From Blastomyces gilchristii SLH14081 (lineage: Eukaryota > Ascomycota > Eurotiomycetes > Onygenales > Ajellomycetaceae), in assembly GCF_000003855.2 (NCBI RefSeq), contig NW_003101653.1, positions 84,583-148,582 on the forward strand: DNA of 64,000 nt. Reading direction: 5' to 3'. Below the pieces are notes generated by a model that saw nothing but the letters and a program-made list of their open reading frames with translations, did no database searches and was not told the origin of the DNA. Below are positions 32,690-44,772 of the stretch, piece after piece. Within the stretch, counting starts at the first letter, position 1. Every line of letters begins with the position of its first letter. The position numbers and the translations under genes were made by a program.

Positions 32690-35600
32690 CTTATTTATAA
32701 AGGAATTAAATGTTCTGTGCAAATATCTTGAAGAAGTATAATCAAAGATCTGAATATACTTATCAAAGAGTTCAGTAGAAGCATCTATACTCTTTATACT
32801 TAAGAAGAATGATAGACTATGTCTATGTGTAGACTACAGAGGCCTCAATAAAATGATGATTAAGAATTACTATTTATTATCATTAATTAATGAGATGATT
32901 GATTGATTATCTGAAGTAAAGATATTTTCAAAGATTGATATACAGAATATCTATCATAGAATCAGAGTTAATAAAGATGATACTTGAAAAATGACTTTTC
33001 ATATTAAGTATAGTAATTTTAAGTATCTTGTTTTATCTTTTAATTTTTATAACACTTCAGTCATCTTTCAGACCTATATAAATGAGACACTGTGAGGTCT
33101 TGTCAATGTCTTCTACATAGTATACCTGAATGACATTCTAATCTTCTCAAAATCAGAGAAAGAACATGATACTCATGTTTAAGAAGTGTTAAGTCACTTG
33201 AGATAGCATTAACTCTATATAAACACTGAAAAATGCTCATTCTATATACAGAAGATTGATTTCTTAGATTATATTATTAAGATGAACAGCATTTCAATGA
33301 ACAGAAGCTGAATCTCTGTTATTAAGAACTGATTAGTGCTGTGAATATACTGTGAGATGCAGATGTTTCTAGAATTTATAAACTTCTACAGATAATTCAT
33401 CTATACATATTCACAGATTACTGCCTCTCTTACAGATCTGTTAAAGAGAAGTGTGAAAGATAGAAAAATAGAACTATTTATTCTCACTTAAGATGTTATA
33501 CAGATATTTATAGAATTGAAATAAGCTTTTACAGATATTATAATACTGAATCACTTTAATTCTGACTTACTCAGTCAGTATGAGACTGATATATCTGAGA
33601 ATGAGATCTGTGAAATCTTTTCACAGTTGACACTGAAGATCTTTCAATATTGAAAGAATCAGAGAATAATTATCTCTGAGAATATAGATAATGAATTGTC
33701 TGTGAGAGAAGACTTTTTTATAAAGTTTATAAAATACTGTGTATAAAGATCAGTGATTTTCTTCTTCAAGAAGTTATCACTCATGCAGAGAAGATATAAT
33801 ATTCATAATCAGAAGATGTTAGCAATTGTTGAATTCTTTAAAATCTGATGATATTATCTTCAGAGTAGTAAGTATTCAGTGTAAGTTCTCACTGATAATG
33901 TAAATCTGTGTTACTTCTTAATAATAAAGAGCTTGACAGAATATTAAGTCAGATAAGTAAAGCTGCTTTCAGAGTATGATTTCTATATCTAATATTATTC
34001 AGATCAGCTTAACTCTGCTGATACACTGTCTAGATAATCTGATTATAATATCATTAATACAGAGAAGAATTTTATAAAAGAATCTCTGTTATTACTGTAG
34101 AAGAAGCTAGCTGCAGAGAATTAAAGTTCTCTGAAGCTTAGAAACAGTACTAGTAAGACAGCTGTGTGACTCAGTATAGAAGATGAAAGAAAACCTGAGT
34201 TCTTGCAGAGAACTGACACTGAAGATTATAAGCTTCTTATATCATATCTTATAATTATTGAATTAGTAAAGAATAAAACAGTCTATAATCTTTTAATCTG
34301 ACTACTTTTAAAATTTATTAATAAATTATAGAAGAGAAACATCTCTACTGCAGCTTAAATTTAGAAGTTGAAGAAGAAAGAATTCAGTTTAAACTTAAAA
34401 GAGACAGACTCTGAGTGAGACAGTACTGCTAACAAATCAAGTCACTGATAACTAGAAGAATGTGAACTTCTACTACTGAATGATTCAGTCTTCATTTCTC
34501 ATAGCAGAGCAGTGTGTCAGAAGTTATTGAAAATTTATTATAATAATTTCCATACAGAGCACTTCAGTTAGAGAAGACTGAGAAGCTTCTAAAATATAAA
34601 TATATTTAAGACAAGCTCTGAGCAGATATTAAAGAGTATATTGAGACTTACAATATCTATCAAAGACTAAAGATTTCACAGTATAAGTAATACAGTGAGT
34701 TGATATCACTGTCTATTTCAAAGAGCTTATAACAGAATCTATTAATGAATTTCATAGTTAATCTACTGAAGTTAACAAGAGTCAAAGAATATAACTTAAT
34801 TTTGATCATTGTTGATCATTTCATGAAGATGACTAAATATATCTCTATTTATAAAAAGATTAAAGTCTCTGAATTAACTGACCTGTTTTTAGATATTATC
34901 ATTTATAATCACAGTGCTCTGAAATTATTGATAACAGATTCAGAATCTCTCTTAATCAGCAAATACTGATTGGCTTTTTACTATCATCTTATAATAAGAT
35001 ATCTTCTCAGTACTGTATTTCATTCACAGAAAGATAATCAGACTGAATATCAGAATCAGATACTAGAACAGCATCTTTAAGTGTTCTATTCATATTATTA
35101 GAATAATTAACTTAAATATCTTCTAATCACTAAATTCATATATAACAATGTAAAGAATATAACCTTAAAAATATCTTCTTTCTATACTTATTATAAATAT
35201 AATTCTTTGTTATTCAGTGACATTATAAACAATGTTTCAAAGAGAGAGATAGACAGTCAGAATGCTAAATAGATACAGAGAACAGAGTATCTCTCAATGT
35301 CAGAAGTAAAAGTGAGATTGAAACTTTTAAATAAAATTCATGAGAAGATGATGAAAAGCATTCACTATGCTCAGAAGTAGTAGATAAAATACTATAATTA
35401 AAAACATCTTTCAATGAAGTTCTTGATAGAGAATCAAGTACTACTTTCAGCAAAGAATATCAAGATAATAAGACTGTGTAAGAAGCTCAGTGAGTGATGA
35501 CTAGAATCTTTTTCAGTAATAAGAGTAATGAGTAAGCAGATATATAAGTTAAAATTACTCACAGAATTGAAATCAATTCATTCTGTTTTTTATATTTTCT

Positions 35601-35900
35601 ATTTAAAGCTCTATAAGTAATATTCTGAAGTGAAGCTGTCTCAGCTGAATAATATTAAGATTGAGAGTGATACTGAATATCTTATAAAGAAAATATTGAA
35701 TAAGTGAATATATTATGACAAGCTTCAATATCTTATTAAATGAGAAGATTATTCATCATCAGAGAATTCATGAAAATCACTTAAATATTTGAAAAATACT
35801 GAGAAAGATATTACAAGCTATGAGATAGCTAGTAGAGACTGCTCTATTATATATCAGAGATATTAAGTAAGAAATACTGCTTAAGACTTCTTATTTTTTC
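32690..35900 (+). pseudogene. Ty3/gypsy chromovirus pol remnant (RT, RNase H, integrase, chromodomain)
   Basis: Plus-strand reading through stops shows the Ty3/gypsy order. RT, about 32700-33330: KKNDRLCLCVDYRGLNKM, then FQTYINETL, then YLNDILIFS near 33122-33148, where YLDDIL is expected, and KCSFYIQKIDFLDYII. RNase H, about 33520-33850, ends near MLAIVEF. Integrase core, about 34620-35010: MNFIVNLLKLTR, ILIIVDHFMKMTKYI, ITDSES. A C-terminal chromodomain-like segment lies at about 35690-35800 (EYLIKKILN, LQYLIK.EDY). Gag, protease and the 5' LTR are missing at the left junction with the unmutated arm, and no 3' LTR was identified. Confidence 0.85.
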
Positions 35901-36239
35901 TCAAAGAATTTTTTTAGAGATAATCTCATAATAATAAGCTGATATCTTATGAGCTCTATAGCACTCTTCTTCTATTTTCTTTCAAAGGATTTTTTAGAAG
36001 TTTAATGAGACTACACAAGTGTAAAATTTCTGAAGCAGTTAATAAGAAAAGAAAGAAATATTTAAAATTAATAAAAAAGATTAATATTATCAATCTGCAG
36101 ACTGCTGCTATTCTAATGAGGTCACAGCTCACTAAAAAAGTAAAAAGAGGAATCAGAGCCTACTCATCAATAATCACACTCTTATCAAACTTATTCTTCA
36201 CTGTTAAAGTCTTCAGTGCTGATATCTTTGTCTGCTGAG
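35901..36239 (+). other. Sequence downstream of gypsy pol
   Basis: Contains a lysine-rich 77-codon open frame (36005-36238) without recognisable domain. It may be the 3' UTR or LTR of the chromovirus; no LTR pair was found. Confidence 0.25.
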
Positions 36240-37263
36240 AAGTTAGTACTACAGCATCACAGAAGAGTATGAGAAATGTATAAAATATTAACTTATTAAC
36301 TTACAAAGCATCTCAGTCATCTACATCAACTGAAGTGAGATTCTCTTTAATCAGTGATTAATCTTCACAGCACTTTCAATAATGATATTAGCTGATTTCT
36401 TCTTGAGATCAGTCATTCTAAGATGTTTTTTCATCTTAAAGACTCATGCTTTTGCCTTCTTTTACAGATAAGTAAGAGAGATCTTCTCAGTCTTAGCAGA
36501 ATCTGTCAACACTTGAAGCTCTGAGATTCTCACTCTGTACTGCTTGAGCATCTGAGCTTCTTGTCAGAGTTAATATGATCTCTTCTTGTAGAGTAGATAA
36601 TACTTACAGAGAGATAGAAGTCATTATTACAGATGTAACAGAAATAATAGAAGTGAGAGAAGAGATGAATATATAAGATTTCTCTCTTCTTCAGCTGTTT
36701 AACACAGTGCAGATAAGTAGCAGTATTAGTCAGAGACTGCACTGAAGCCTTCTTACAGAGAGAAGATGAAGAAACTGTGAGACTCTGCAGACTTAACTCA
36801 GCAGTATTCTGAGCAGAGCTCAGACATGTTATGAGAGAGAAACTATGAATTAAGCTTCTTGAAGTCACTGTTCTCAGAATCAAGCTCTTTTCAGATTTCT
36901 CTTCAAATGATCACATGAGATTATATGCCACTGTGTTGACTGAGAGAAGGAGTGGCGTCACAATAGTGATGAGAGAGGCAGAGAAAGAACTGAACACAGA
37001 TGAACTGATCAGCAGAAGAGACAACATCTCACTGCAAGACACAGTAACTATCACTGCAGCTGTAAGAGAAGCAGAAGAAGAAGAAGAAGAAGAAGATATA
37101 ATAATGAGAGTAATGCTTTCATAGTCTGTTGATATCACTGTCTCTGTCTTCAACTGAGCTTTCTTAACAGTCACAGAGACTGCAGCTGCATTATGAAGAT
37201 GTTTACTCACTAGAAAATGTCAGAATAAGCTCTTTATTATTCTTCAAGAATGATACTCTCATA
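36240..37263 (-). pseudogene. Unrecognised coding-like region, Ser-rich with Cys residues and a helical tail
   Basis: The minus strand has two open stretches (36911-37210 and 36530-36883). The first is rich in serine runs. The second has a HC...C.IC.N pattern resembling a small cysteine cluster. It is followed, toward 36300 and through stops, by a Lys/Glu-rich probably coiled-coil stretch. The composition is less mutated than the neighbours. It could be an extra ORF of a retroelement or a decayed host-like gene. I do not recognise the family. Confidence 0.3.
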
Positions 37264-37639
37264 CACTCACTTAAACTGACCGTGTGACCGTGTCTGAGAC
37301 CAGGATCAAACTTTACAGTTATCATGTTGCCTAAAAGCATTACTTCTGATCATGATTTGTATTCATCACATTGATCTCAAATCTCATTATTTTAAATATT
37401 AAAGATCTCAGATTCACTTTTCAAATAAAAATCTAGTCTCAGATAAAGAATATATTTGAATTCTTAGTCACATTTTCATTCTGATCTCATTATTGAAAAT
37501 GACATTAAATGAGACTATGAAATCATTTCTCACTTACATAATATCATAATATAGTGCTCATTTGTTGAAAATTCAACAGAAAGTATTACTAAATATCATT
37601 ACTTTTCTGAACACAGATTATAATCAATATCATTTTAAT

Positions 37640-37811
37640 TAAAAAAAAATATAAAATACAAAAAATAACAAAAAAATAAAAAACAAAATAACAAGAAAAA
37701 ATCATAACAAAAAAAAAAAAAAAAAAGAGAAAGAAAAAAAGAAGAGAAAGAAAAAAAGAGAAAGAAAGAGAAAGAAAAAGAAAAAATAAAAATAAAAATA
37801 AAAAAAAATCA
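37640..37811. repeat. A-rich low-complexity tract
   Basis: AAAAATAACA- and AAAGAGAAAG-type purine-rich sequence inside the hAT element, with no coding signal. Confidence 0.8.
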
Positions 37812-38891
37812 AGATTACAGAGTCATAGCACTTTTAAAATACTCACTTCTCAGAGTCTTTACAATATTCATCACTAACTGTGTATCTCTTACAGTGAGAG
37901 TAACACAGCTGTAATAAGTTATTGTCTTAACATCATCTAATAAATAATCAGTATATATCTATATAAATGTGAATAATTAGAAAATATACACTTAAAAAGT
38001 GTGGTCAGGGTGAACTCTGCTATCACTTGAATGATATCAAGAGCAGAATGCTGAAATTGATGATTTCTCTCATCAATTTCACAGACAAGGTATATAAAGA
38101 TGATCTTGAAGAATATAAGATTCTCTGACTTCTGATAGAAATGAATCTCACAGAGAGACTATATTTTTATCATATCAGAGACTGAGTATTATCAAAAAGT
38201 ATTACTTCAATGCACATGCACTTATCTCAGTGATTCATTCTCTGCACATGTGACTGAGAATTGCAGCTTTCTCACATCACACAGCTCTCTCTGAGATGCT
38301 GCTGCTGTTTTACAACTCATACAGTCTCTCAGTTCAGCATGCACTATATATATGCAGCCCTGCATGCTGAGACTGTGTTAATCATTATAACCTGATGTAA
38401 TACTTGCTTTTCACAGGCTATGTTTCATTTAATTAAGAGAGAGAGAGAATGTGACTGCTATTTTATTTAAGAGAAGATGAATAATTGAATCTATAGAAGA
38501 GAATTTGATTTCTTCTATATTTGCAATTTGATTAGTCTATACTCTTCAATTTGAAGGTTTCTGAGAGTATTTTAATAGTTTTCATATTAGCTTGAAATTA
38601 GTGATTGATTGAAGAAGAGAAAAGAGAGAAGAAAGAAATGAGAATAACTTATCTTTATAATATGAAAATAGAGAATTGCTGTAATCATTTATTCTAGCAA
38701 TAAAGATCTGTTTTCTGCATATATCTCTGATACAGATTATATGATAACTGCATACAAAGAATATCAACAGTGCATGCATTAAATAAAGATGATGTTACTA
38801 TATAACACTGTAGCTGTTTCTGTACATTGCTGAAAGCTGTTAATATTTTCTTTGAGTCTCTTTATATTTAGTAAGTTAGTAATATATTTCA

Positions 38892-38965
38892 ATGTACTTT
38901 CTCTTTCATTATCATCATTATCATTATCATCATCATTATCATCACTATTATCATCATTATTATAG
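38892..38965. repeat. (TCA/TTA)n microsatellite
   Basis: Imperfect TCATTA/TCATCA repeat. On the minus strand it would encode an Asp/Asn run, within a 75-codon open frame of uncertain reality (38779-39006). Confidence 0.6.
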
Positions 38966-39479
38966 CATTTCTGATCATCTCTTCTACCTTCACTCTTCTT
39001 CAACACTCACTGAAATTAATCATGTCATTCTTCTTCAAATATTCTGCAGTTCTGTGAATTATCAAGATGCATGAGCACTGTCACAGATTGAAGAGAGAGA
39101 AGAAGAAGATGTTTAAGTGAGAGAAGACAGATTATAAAAAATATTATAATATCTTAAAGAGACTCTGTAAGAGAGTAGAATAATAACAATTTTAAATAAC
39201 ACTTCTGATAGATTTAGACTGAACTAAGTATAGAAATAATATAAATAACACTGTCTGTGAGAGATTGAAGAAGAAGACAGTGAAGAGTCTTATACAGTAG
39301 TAGTAAGATCTGAAGAAGTTCTGAGAATGATTTGAGACTAAGATAAAGAGAGAAAGAGAGAAGAAGAGTGTTACTATAAATAAACAGTGATAGAAGAAGA
39401 TTAAGAGAGTATTAAAGTAAGAGACAAAGAAGTCAAAACTGATAAGTTTTTTATTTATTAAGAGATAATAATTTTTAAT

Positions 39480-39845
39480 AATACTTCTATTCTTTAATTG
39501 ATTAGCAGGAGCTGACAGAGAAGAAGAGAATTAAGGCCTTGTTCAGGTCTCAAATGTGCTTCATGATTCAGAACATTGAGAAGACAGTTCTGCTCTCTGA
39601 GCATGTCAATCTGCTTACTGTTGAGATGAAGCCTGAGACAGTAGATCAGAAAATGCCGGATTTTGAGATACAGATTAACCTGACTGAGAGAGAGCAGTGA
39701 GAACCCTTCTCTGAGAAGATAGTGAAGAGAGATTTTGAGATGATTATCATCTCAGATGAGGAGAAGAAGAAGAAGAAGAAGAATGAGAAGTGAATTATAA
39801 AGAATGATAAGAAGAATGAGAAAGAGCAGAAAGATAATAAGTAGA
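39480..39845 (+). pseudogene. Less-mutated coding-like segment inside hAT, possible passenger gene
   Basis: A plus-strand frame from about 39507 reads ELTEKKRIKALFRSQMCFMI..., then EHVNLLTVEMKPETVDQKMPDF, then a Glu/Lys-rich tail (DEEKKKKKKNEK) to a stop near 39842, with only two or three in-frame TGA codons. It is preceded by a plausible intron end (TTGATTAG near 39503). It is more GC-rich than its surroundings. No family recognised: it could be a transposase-associated second ORF or a captured host exon. Confidence 0.3.
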
Positions 39846-40949
39846 AAAAGTTTTTTTCTTTTTATATTAGTTAGTTAAAAGTTCATAATTATTAATAATT
39901 GAAAATTAATTTTGAGTTTTTAAAAATTATTGTACAAGTTGTAATCAAGTCAGGAATAATATATATATATATATATATCTATAATGTATAAGTATCAACA
40001 TTTTTTCAACATTGATATTCACAATTATTAATATATTTTTAATGATATCATCTGATAATGTAATTTAGTAACACTCTCTTTCACAATATTAATATATTTC
40101 AAGAAATATGACAGAGATTAATTAAGATTATTTATTTATTTTTATACATTGATGATATTCAATCTGAGTTAGTACTAAAATTATAACTAAGCTAAGAAAG
40201 AAGATTATTTTCTCTTATATTAATTCTTCTTACACACATCAGTGATCAGTTATTGAAAATAAATTATTATCTTTCTTAAATTATTATCATATCTTCTGTA
40301 TTCACTTCTTTCACTTCTTTTACTTCTATTGAAGATTCATAAACTCTTCAAGAAATCACTGTGAATCACAAAGTCTATATTATTTATAATTCAACACAGA
40401 ATGCTCTCTTTCAATTATAATAAATAATCACTTTATTCTTTATATCTGATTTCAGGTCACAAAATTTATGAAAAACTCAACACAAATATTAAGATGAACT
40501 ATAGAATAATTATTAACAGATTATATTATAGATTACTGAAGAGTCATCTCTCTACTGCAATCACTGCAACTTCATTTAGAAACATTCATTATAAACTGAT
40601 CATGACTCTGAAGAAATTTTCTGATATCTGAAGTCATCAGAATGCAGATAATAAAAGAAAAATAATTAGAAGATTACTACTGAGCTGATAAGTTACTCTA
40701 TCAGATAACAATTTTTAATAATACTAACTTTCTAATTTGAACAAAATTATATGAAAATAGTCATATATCAGTACTCTGATTTCATAACTCTCATCTGATA
40801 ACTTCTGTGAATAATTACTTTGTATATATATATCTCTGAATCTTTCTATTCAATCAATTGAAAACTCTGAATTCTGAACACTTCTTCAAATGCTTAATTC
40901 AAATCTTCATATTTCACATCAATTCTGTCTTCAGTTCAATCTCAAGATA

Positions 40950-42260
40950 CACTACAAAGTCAATATATAATATCTAGAATCAGAGTTGAAGAATCATCAA
41001 AGAGTGTCTCTCACAGTGAATGCATGAACTAGTACAAAGAATCTTACATTTATAAGAGTTACATGTTATTACATTGATGAGAACTGAACTTATCAAGAGA
41101 CATTAATTGAATTTGAATCATTGATCAGTAGTTATACTGAGGATTATATAGCAGAGATATTAATAACTGTGATTAAAAATAACTATTAAGATATTAGTCT
41201 CAGTCTTCTTACAATTACAACTGACAATGCTGTAAATAACTACACTATGATAAAGAGCTTGAAGCAAAAATTGACTTTGTATTTCTGAAATGATAAACAA
41301 GATCATATTCTCTACATTGTTTATATGATTCAACTTGTGATATAAACACTGATAAAGAATCTTAATATTGAGATGAAGAATAATAAGATGACTGATTCTT
41401 GAGATGAGGAATNNNNNNNNNNNNNNNNNNNNNNNNNNNNNNNNNNNNNNNNNNNNNNNNNNNNNNNNNNNNNNNNNNNNNNNNNNNNNNNNNNNNNNNN
41501 NNNNNNNNNNNNNNNNNNNNNNNNNNNNNNNNGAATAGATTGACTAATAGATTGACTATATTTAAATTTCACAAGATCAAACATGCTAATATGATTTATA
41601 TCTCTCTGAACAATATAACAATTTCATGATATCAATAACAACAAATCAGTCATATCACTGAATATGATACACAATGTTAGAACATGATAAAGTTCAATAT
41701 ATAAGATAACTATTCAGACTCTTCAATTATATCAGATAATTGATCATTGAGTGCAACACTCTGATTGAGAAAAGATTCAGATATTAAAACTTTCTGATAT
41801 GAAGTGAACTTAGTTGAAATATATGATTGATTTACTGTTTCAGTTTTATAAGATAACAAAGACAGTCTCAATCACTTATACATCAATGCTGCAGTCAGTC
41901 TGGTGAGTGTATAACAGTTTATTTACTCATCTTGAGAAGCAGTTGAATCACTCAAAAAGAAATTCAGTCTGAGATAATGCTATAACACAGGCTATTATTA
42001 CTGTAAGAAATAAAATGGTATATTACTACAGCAAAACTGAACAATCTTTTGCAGAGTACTATACTGTAGCAGCTCTACTAGATTCCTCTCATCAAGTTAA
42101 TATCTACACTTCTCAAGATTGAACAGAGAAGAAATGAGACTCATATATCAAATTAGCCTGAGACTACTACAATATCAACTATTAGAGATTTGAATGAGCA
42201 GATATTCAAGATGTAAAGACAGTGAAATACAATTCCCTAGTAAGTAATGATCTTTGATAA
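40950..42260 (+). pseudogene. hAT transposase, RIP-degraded
   Basis: The plus strand, read through TGA/TAA/TAG stops, shows hAT landmarks: a Y.IDEN*TYQETLIEFES segment (about 41070-41130), TITTDNAVNNYTMIKSL, the catalytic TDNAxNN block (about 41210-41255), MIDLLFQFYKITKTVS (about 41825-41875), SVW*VYNSLFTHLEKQLNHS (about 41898-41955), and YYYSKTEQSFAEYYTVAALLDSSHQVNIYTSQD (about 42015-42120, split by my reading but continuous), then the *D*Y tail. Many stops are former Trp codons. A gap at 41413-41532 removes part of it. The C-terminal dimerisation region is unclear and is cut by MITE M2. Confidence 0.75.
41413..41532. other. Assembly gap (120 N)
   Basis: A run of N within the hAT transposase. 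Confidence 1.
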
Positions 42261-42469
42261 TACTACATATCATATAGAACTATAATACTAACTTTGAAAC
42301 AGAACTTACATACATTGATTGCAACTGAAAATCAGACAAAACTACATACTTGTAAAACTGAATTTAACTGCTCTCTTTAAAATGATTCAATAAATTTCCA
42401 CATCAAATCAATTCTAGAGTTATAAAAAATTGTTGAGAGTATATATTCAACTGTTACACTGATGATATG

Positions 42470-42975
42470 TAGACTGGCCGCTGAGACCATGAATTTCACA
42501 TTTGATCTCATTTGATCTGGTCTCATACATTTCTTGGCATGAATCCCGCTGAGACTAGCCATTAAAAAAACATGCAAAGTGACTATATATCAGATCTTAA
42601 AATGAAACCATGACTTGAAAAAAATGAGAAAGTGATCTCATTTGGTCTCATTTAGTTCTATTCTTAGTATCAAGTTACTATTTTTAGACATTTTAAGGTT
42701 TTTTTTAGACTATTTTTAATTTTTTAAAAAGTAATGCTTTTTGGTAACACTCAAATGAGATTTAAAGTCATTTAAAGCAATAAAAATAATTTAAATTGAG
42801 AAGTGAAAATCATAGTCTCATTTGGAAAATGTGACAAGAGTACACAGTAAGTCTCACTGAAACAGTATGAGACTACTATCTAATGTTAAAACCGTGTAAT
42901 GGGATCAGTCGAATTGGTAATGAGACTATCAAAAAATCTGGTCCTGGTCTCAGACACGGTCACACGGTCAGTCTA
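42470..42975 (+). mobile_element. hAT-type MITE, copy M2, nested in the large hAT
   Basis: 506 bp, TAGACTGGCCG to CGGTCAGTCTA, with a perfect 8-bp TSD ATGATATG at 42462-42469 and 42976-42983. Same length and orientation as M1 and only lightly mutated, so the insertion postdates most decay of the host element. Confidence 0.9.
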
Positions 42976-43549
42976 ATGATATGTAATATTCTGATAATTT
43001 CATTGACAGAGGTGAGAATGAAGTGAAAGTTCAACTCAAGTTGAGATATTTATCACTATTGCTGAGAACAATTATAAGAAGAAACAATCAAGAAACTCAT
43101 GATTGTAAAATATGAAATTATCAGACAGTTTAATATCTCTGATCACAGTATATTACAGAAGTGTAGTTTTCATGAGAAAGTGAAGAATAAACTTGCACAA
43201 GAATGTATTTAGTTGTTTCATGAGTGTTATCAATAATTGTTATCAAATTCTGATTATATAAGCAATCACTAAATGAACTGAATGAGACTGATTTTAATCT
43301 TCAGTTTCAGTCTCATTCTGATTTTGAAAGAATGATCATCTTTCACAGTTTATTCTGAGAAATTACTCTCATTTCACTGTTCTTGAATTAAATCTGGTCA
43401 TTTTTCACACCATTTCTCTCAGAAATGATCTATTTTCAGATTTTTTTGAGACTTGGTCCTGGTGAGACTCATGCCAAGAAATATATGAGACCAGATCAAA
43501 TGAGATTAAATGTGAAATTCATGGTCCCGCCGGCCAGTCTACACTCACT

Positions 43550-44485
43550 GTTACAATTGAGGAAGAGAGAGAAGAAAAATATATTATAAAAAGAGAAGAT
43601 CTTTTTGAAAAATCCTATCACTACTGTTAGCTTTGTCTTTAAAATACATCACTTTTATAAGAAATTTTATATATAGAACAGAATATAATGAAAGATCTGT
43701 AAGTCACTTATTAACTATGTTTTCTACATCTTAAATCAATATATAAGAAACTCACTTATCATACATTTGATTTAAATGAAGATGAGTAAAGAAAGATCTA
43801 TACAGTCAGCAGAAAAACTCATCTATTTCTTTATATTATATGCAGCACATGTGCTATCAATCAGTTGACAATCATTGTTATATAATAAAGATAACTCTCA
43901 ATTCAGGAATCTTAAGAGCATCAGAACTATGCTCTTAAAGAAAAGAGTATTATTATGTTCTCAGTCATGTCAAGATCTCATTGCAGTTTCACATAGCTTA
44001 TCACTTTTATATGAATGATTTTATTCATTCTGCAGGCTGTCTGAACACTCTATGACATCATTCAAATATATTATAGAAAGATCTGATTGATGAATATAAG
44101 AACTCTACTTCTATACAAGATCAGCAGATTACTCTTAACAATGAGACACTGCTGAGGTATCACTCTAACTATTCTCACTTATAGAATGAAAGAAGAGTAT
44201 TCATTCATTGTCTATATAGAATAGCTAGATACTGACTTCTCATCAAAGAAGTCAGTAATTCATTTTTCTTCTACTGAAATATATATAAGAGTTACTACAT
44301 TTCTCATACAATCTCCTTAGTATACTAAGTACTATATCTGTGATATTCTCACAATAACTCTGTAGCCTATGAGCTCGCTATTCAAGCAAGATAGTCAAGC
44401 TCACTTATACAGCTTCTCAAACAACTACCTCTATGTGACATCACTGACTAGCCACCGCTTCGGTTCCGCCACGTTACAGTACTAT
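43550..44485. other. AT-rich repeat-derived DNA, unassigned
   Basis: No long open frame and no recognised domain. A GC-normal patch of about 60 bp lies at 44430-44490 (CACCGCTTCGGTTCCGCCACG), just before the hAT end fragment. Confidence 0.4.
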
Positions 44486-44764
44486 GTTATGATATTATGT
44501 AAGTGAGAAATGATTTCATAATCTTATTTAATATCATTCTCAATAATGAAATCAGAATGAAAATGTGACTAAGAATTCAAATATATTCTTTATCTGAGAC
44601 TAGATTTTTATTTGAAAAGTAAATCTGAGATCTTTAATATTTGAAATAACATGATTTGAAATCAATGTAATGAATATAAATCATGATCAGAAGTAATACT
44701 TTTAGATAATATAATAACTGTAAAGTTTGATTCTGGTCTTAGACACGGTCACACGGTCAGTCTA
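44486..44764 (-). mobile_element. hAT end fragment (second copy)
   Basis: The reverse complement matches the first ~285 bp of the hAT at 37272, including the terminal TAGACTGACCGTGTGACCGTGTCT. It ends in CAGTCTA at 44764, followed by CTCTTATA, for which no partner TSD was found. The inner end is at about 44486, so only this end survives. Confidence 0.75.
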
Positions 44765-44772
44765 CTCTTATA

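Larger units (their letters stand above)
37272..43541 (+). mobile_element. Large hAT DNA transposon (candidate autonomous parent of the MITEs)
   Basis: 6,270 bp with ends TAAACTGACCGTG (TAG mutated to TAA) and CGGCCAGTCTA, and a perfect 8-bp TSD CACTCACT at 37264-37271 and 43542-43549. The ends match the MITEs M1, M2 and M4. Inside are an A-rich stretch, a (TCA)n microsatellite, a less-mutated coding-like segment (39480-39843), hAT transposase remains (about 40950-42260), a 120-N gap and the nested MITE M2. Confidence 0.87.

Noticed and set aside
23070..35900. A single gypsy element from the 23070 LTR to the 35900 chromodomain
   Set aside because: The same LTR lies directly downstream of a copia-type RNase H at 61039-61900, so the LTR probably belongs to a different family from the gypsy pol.
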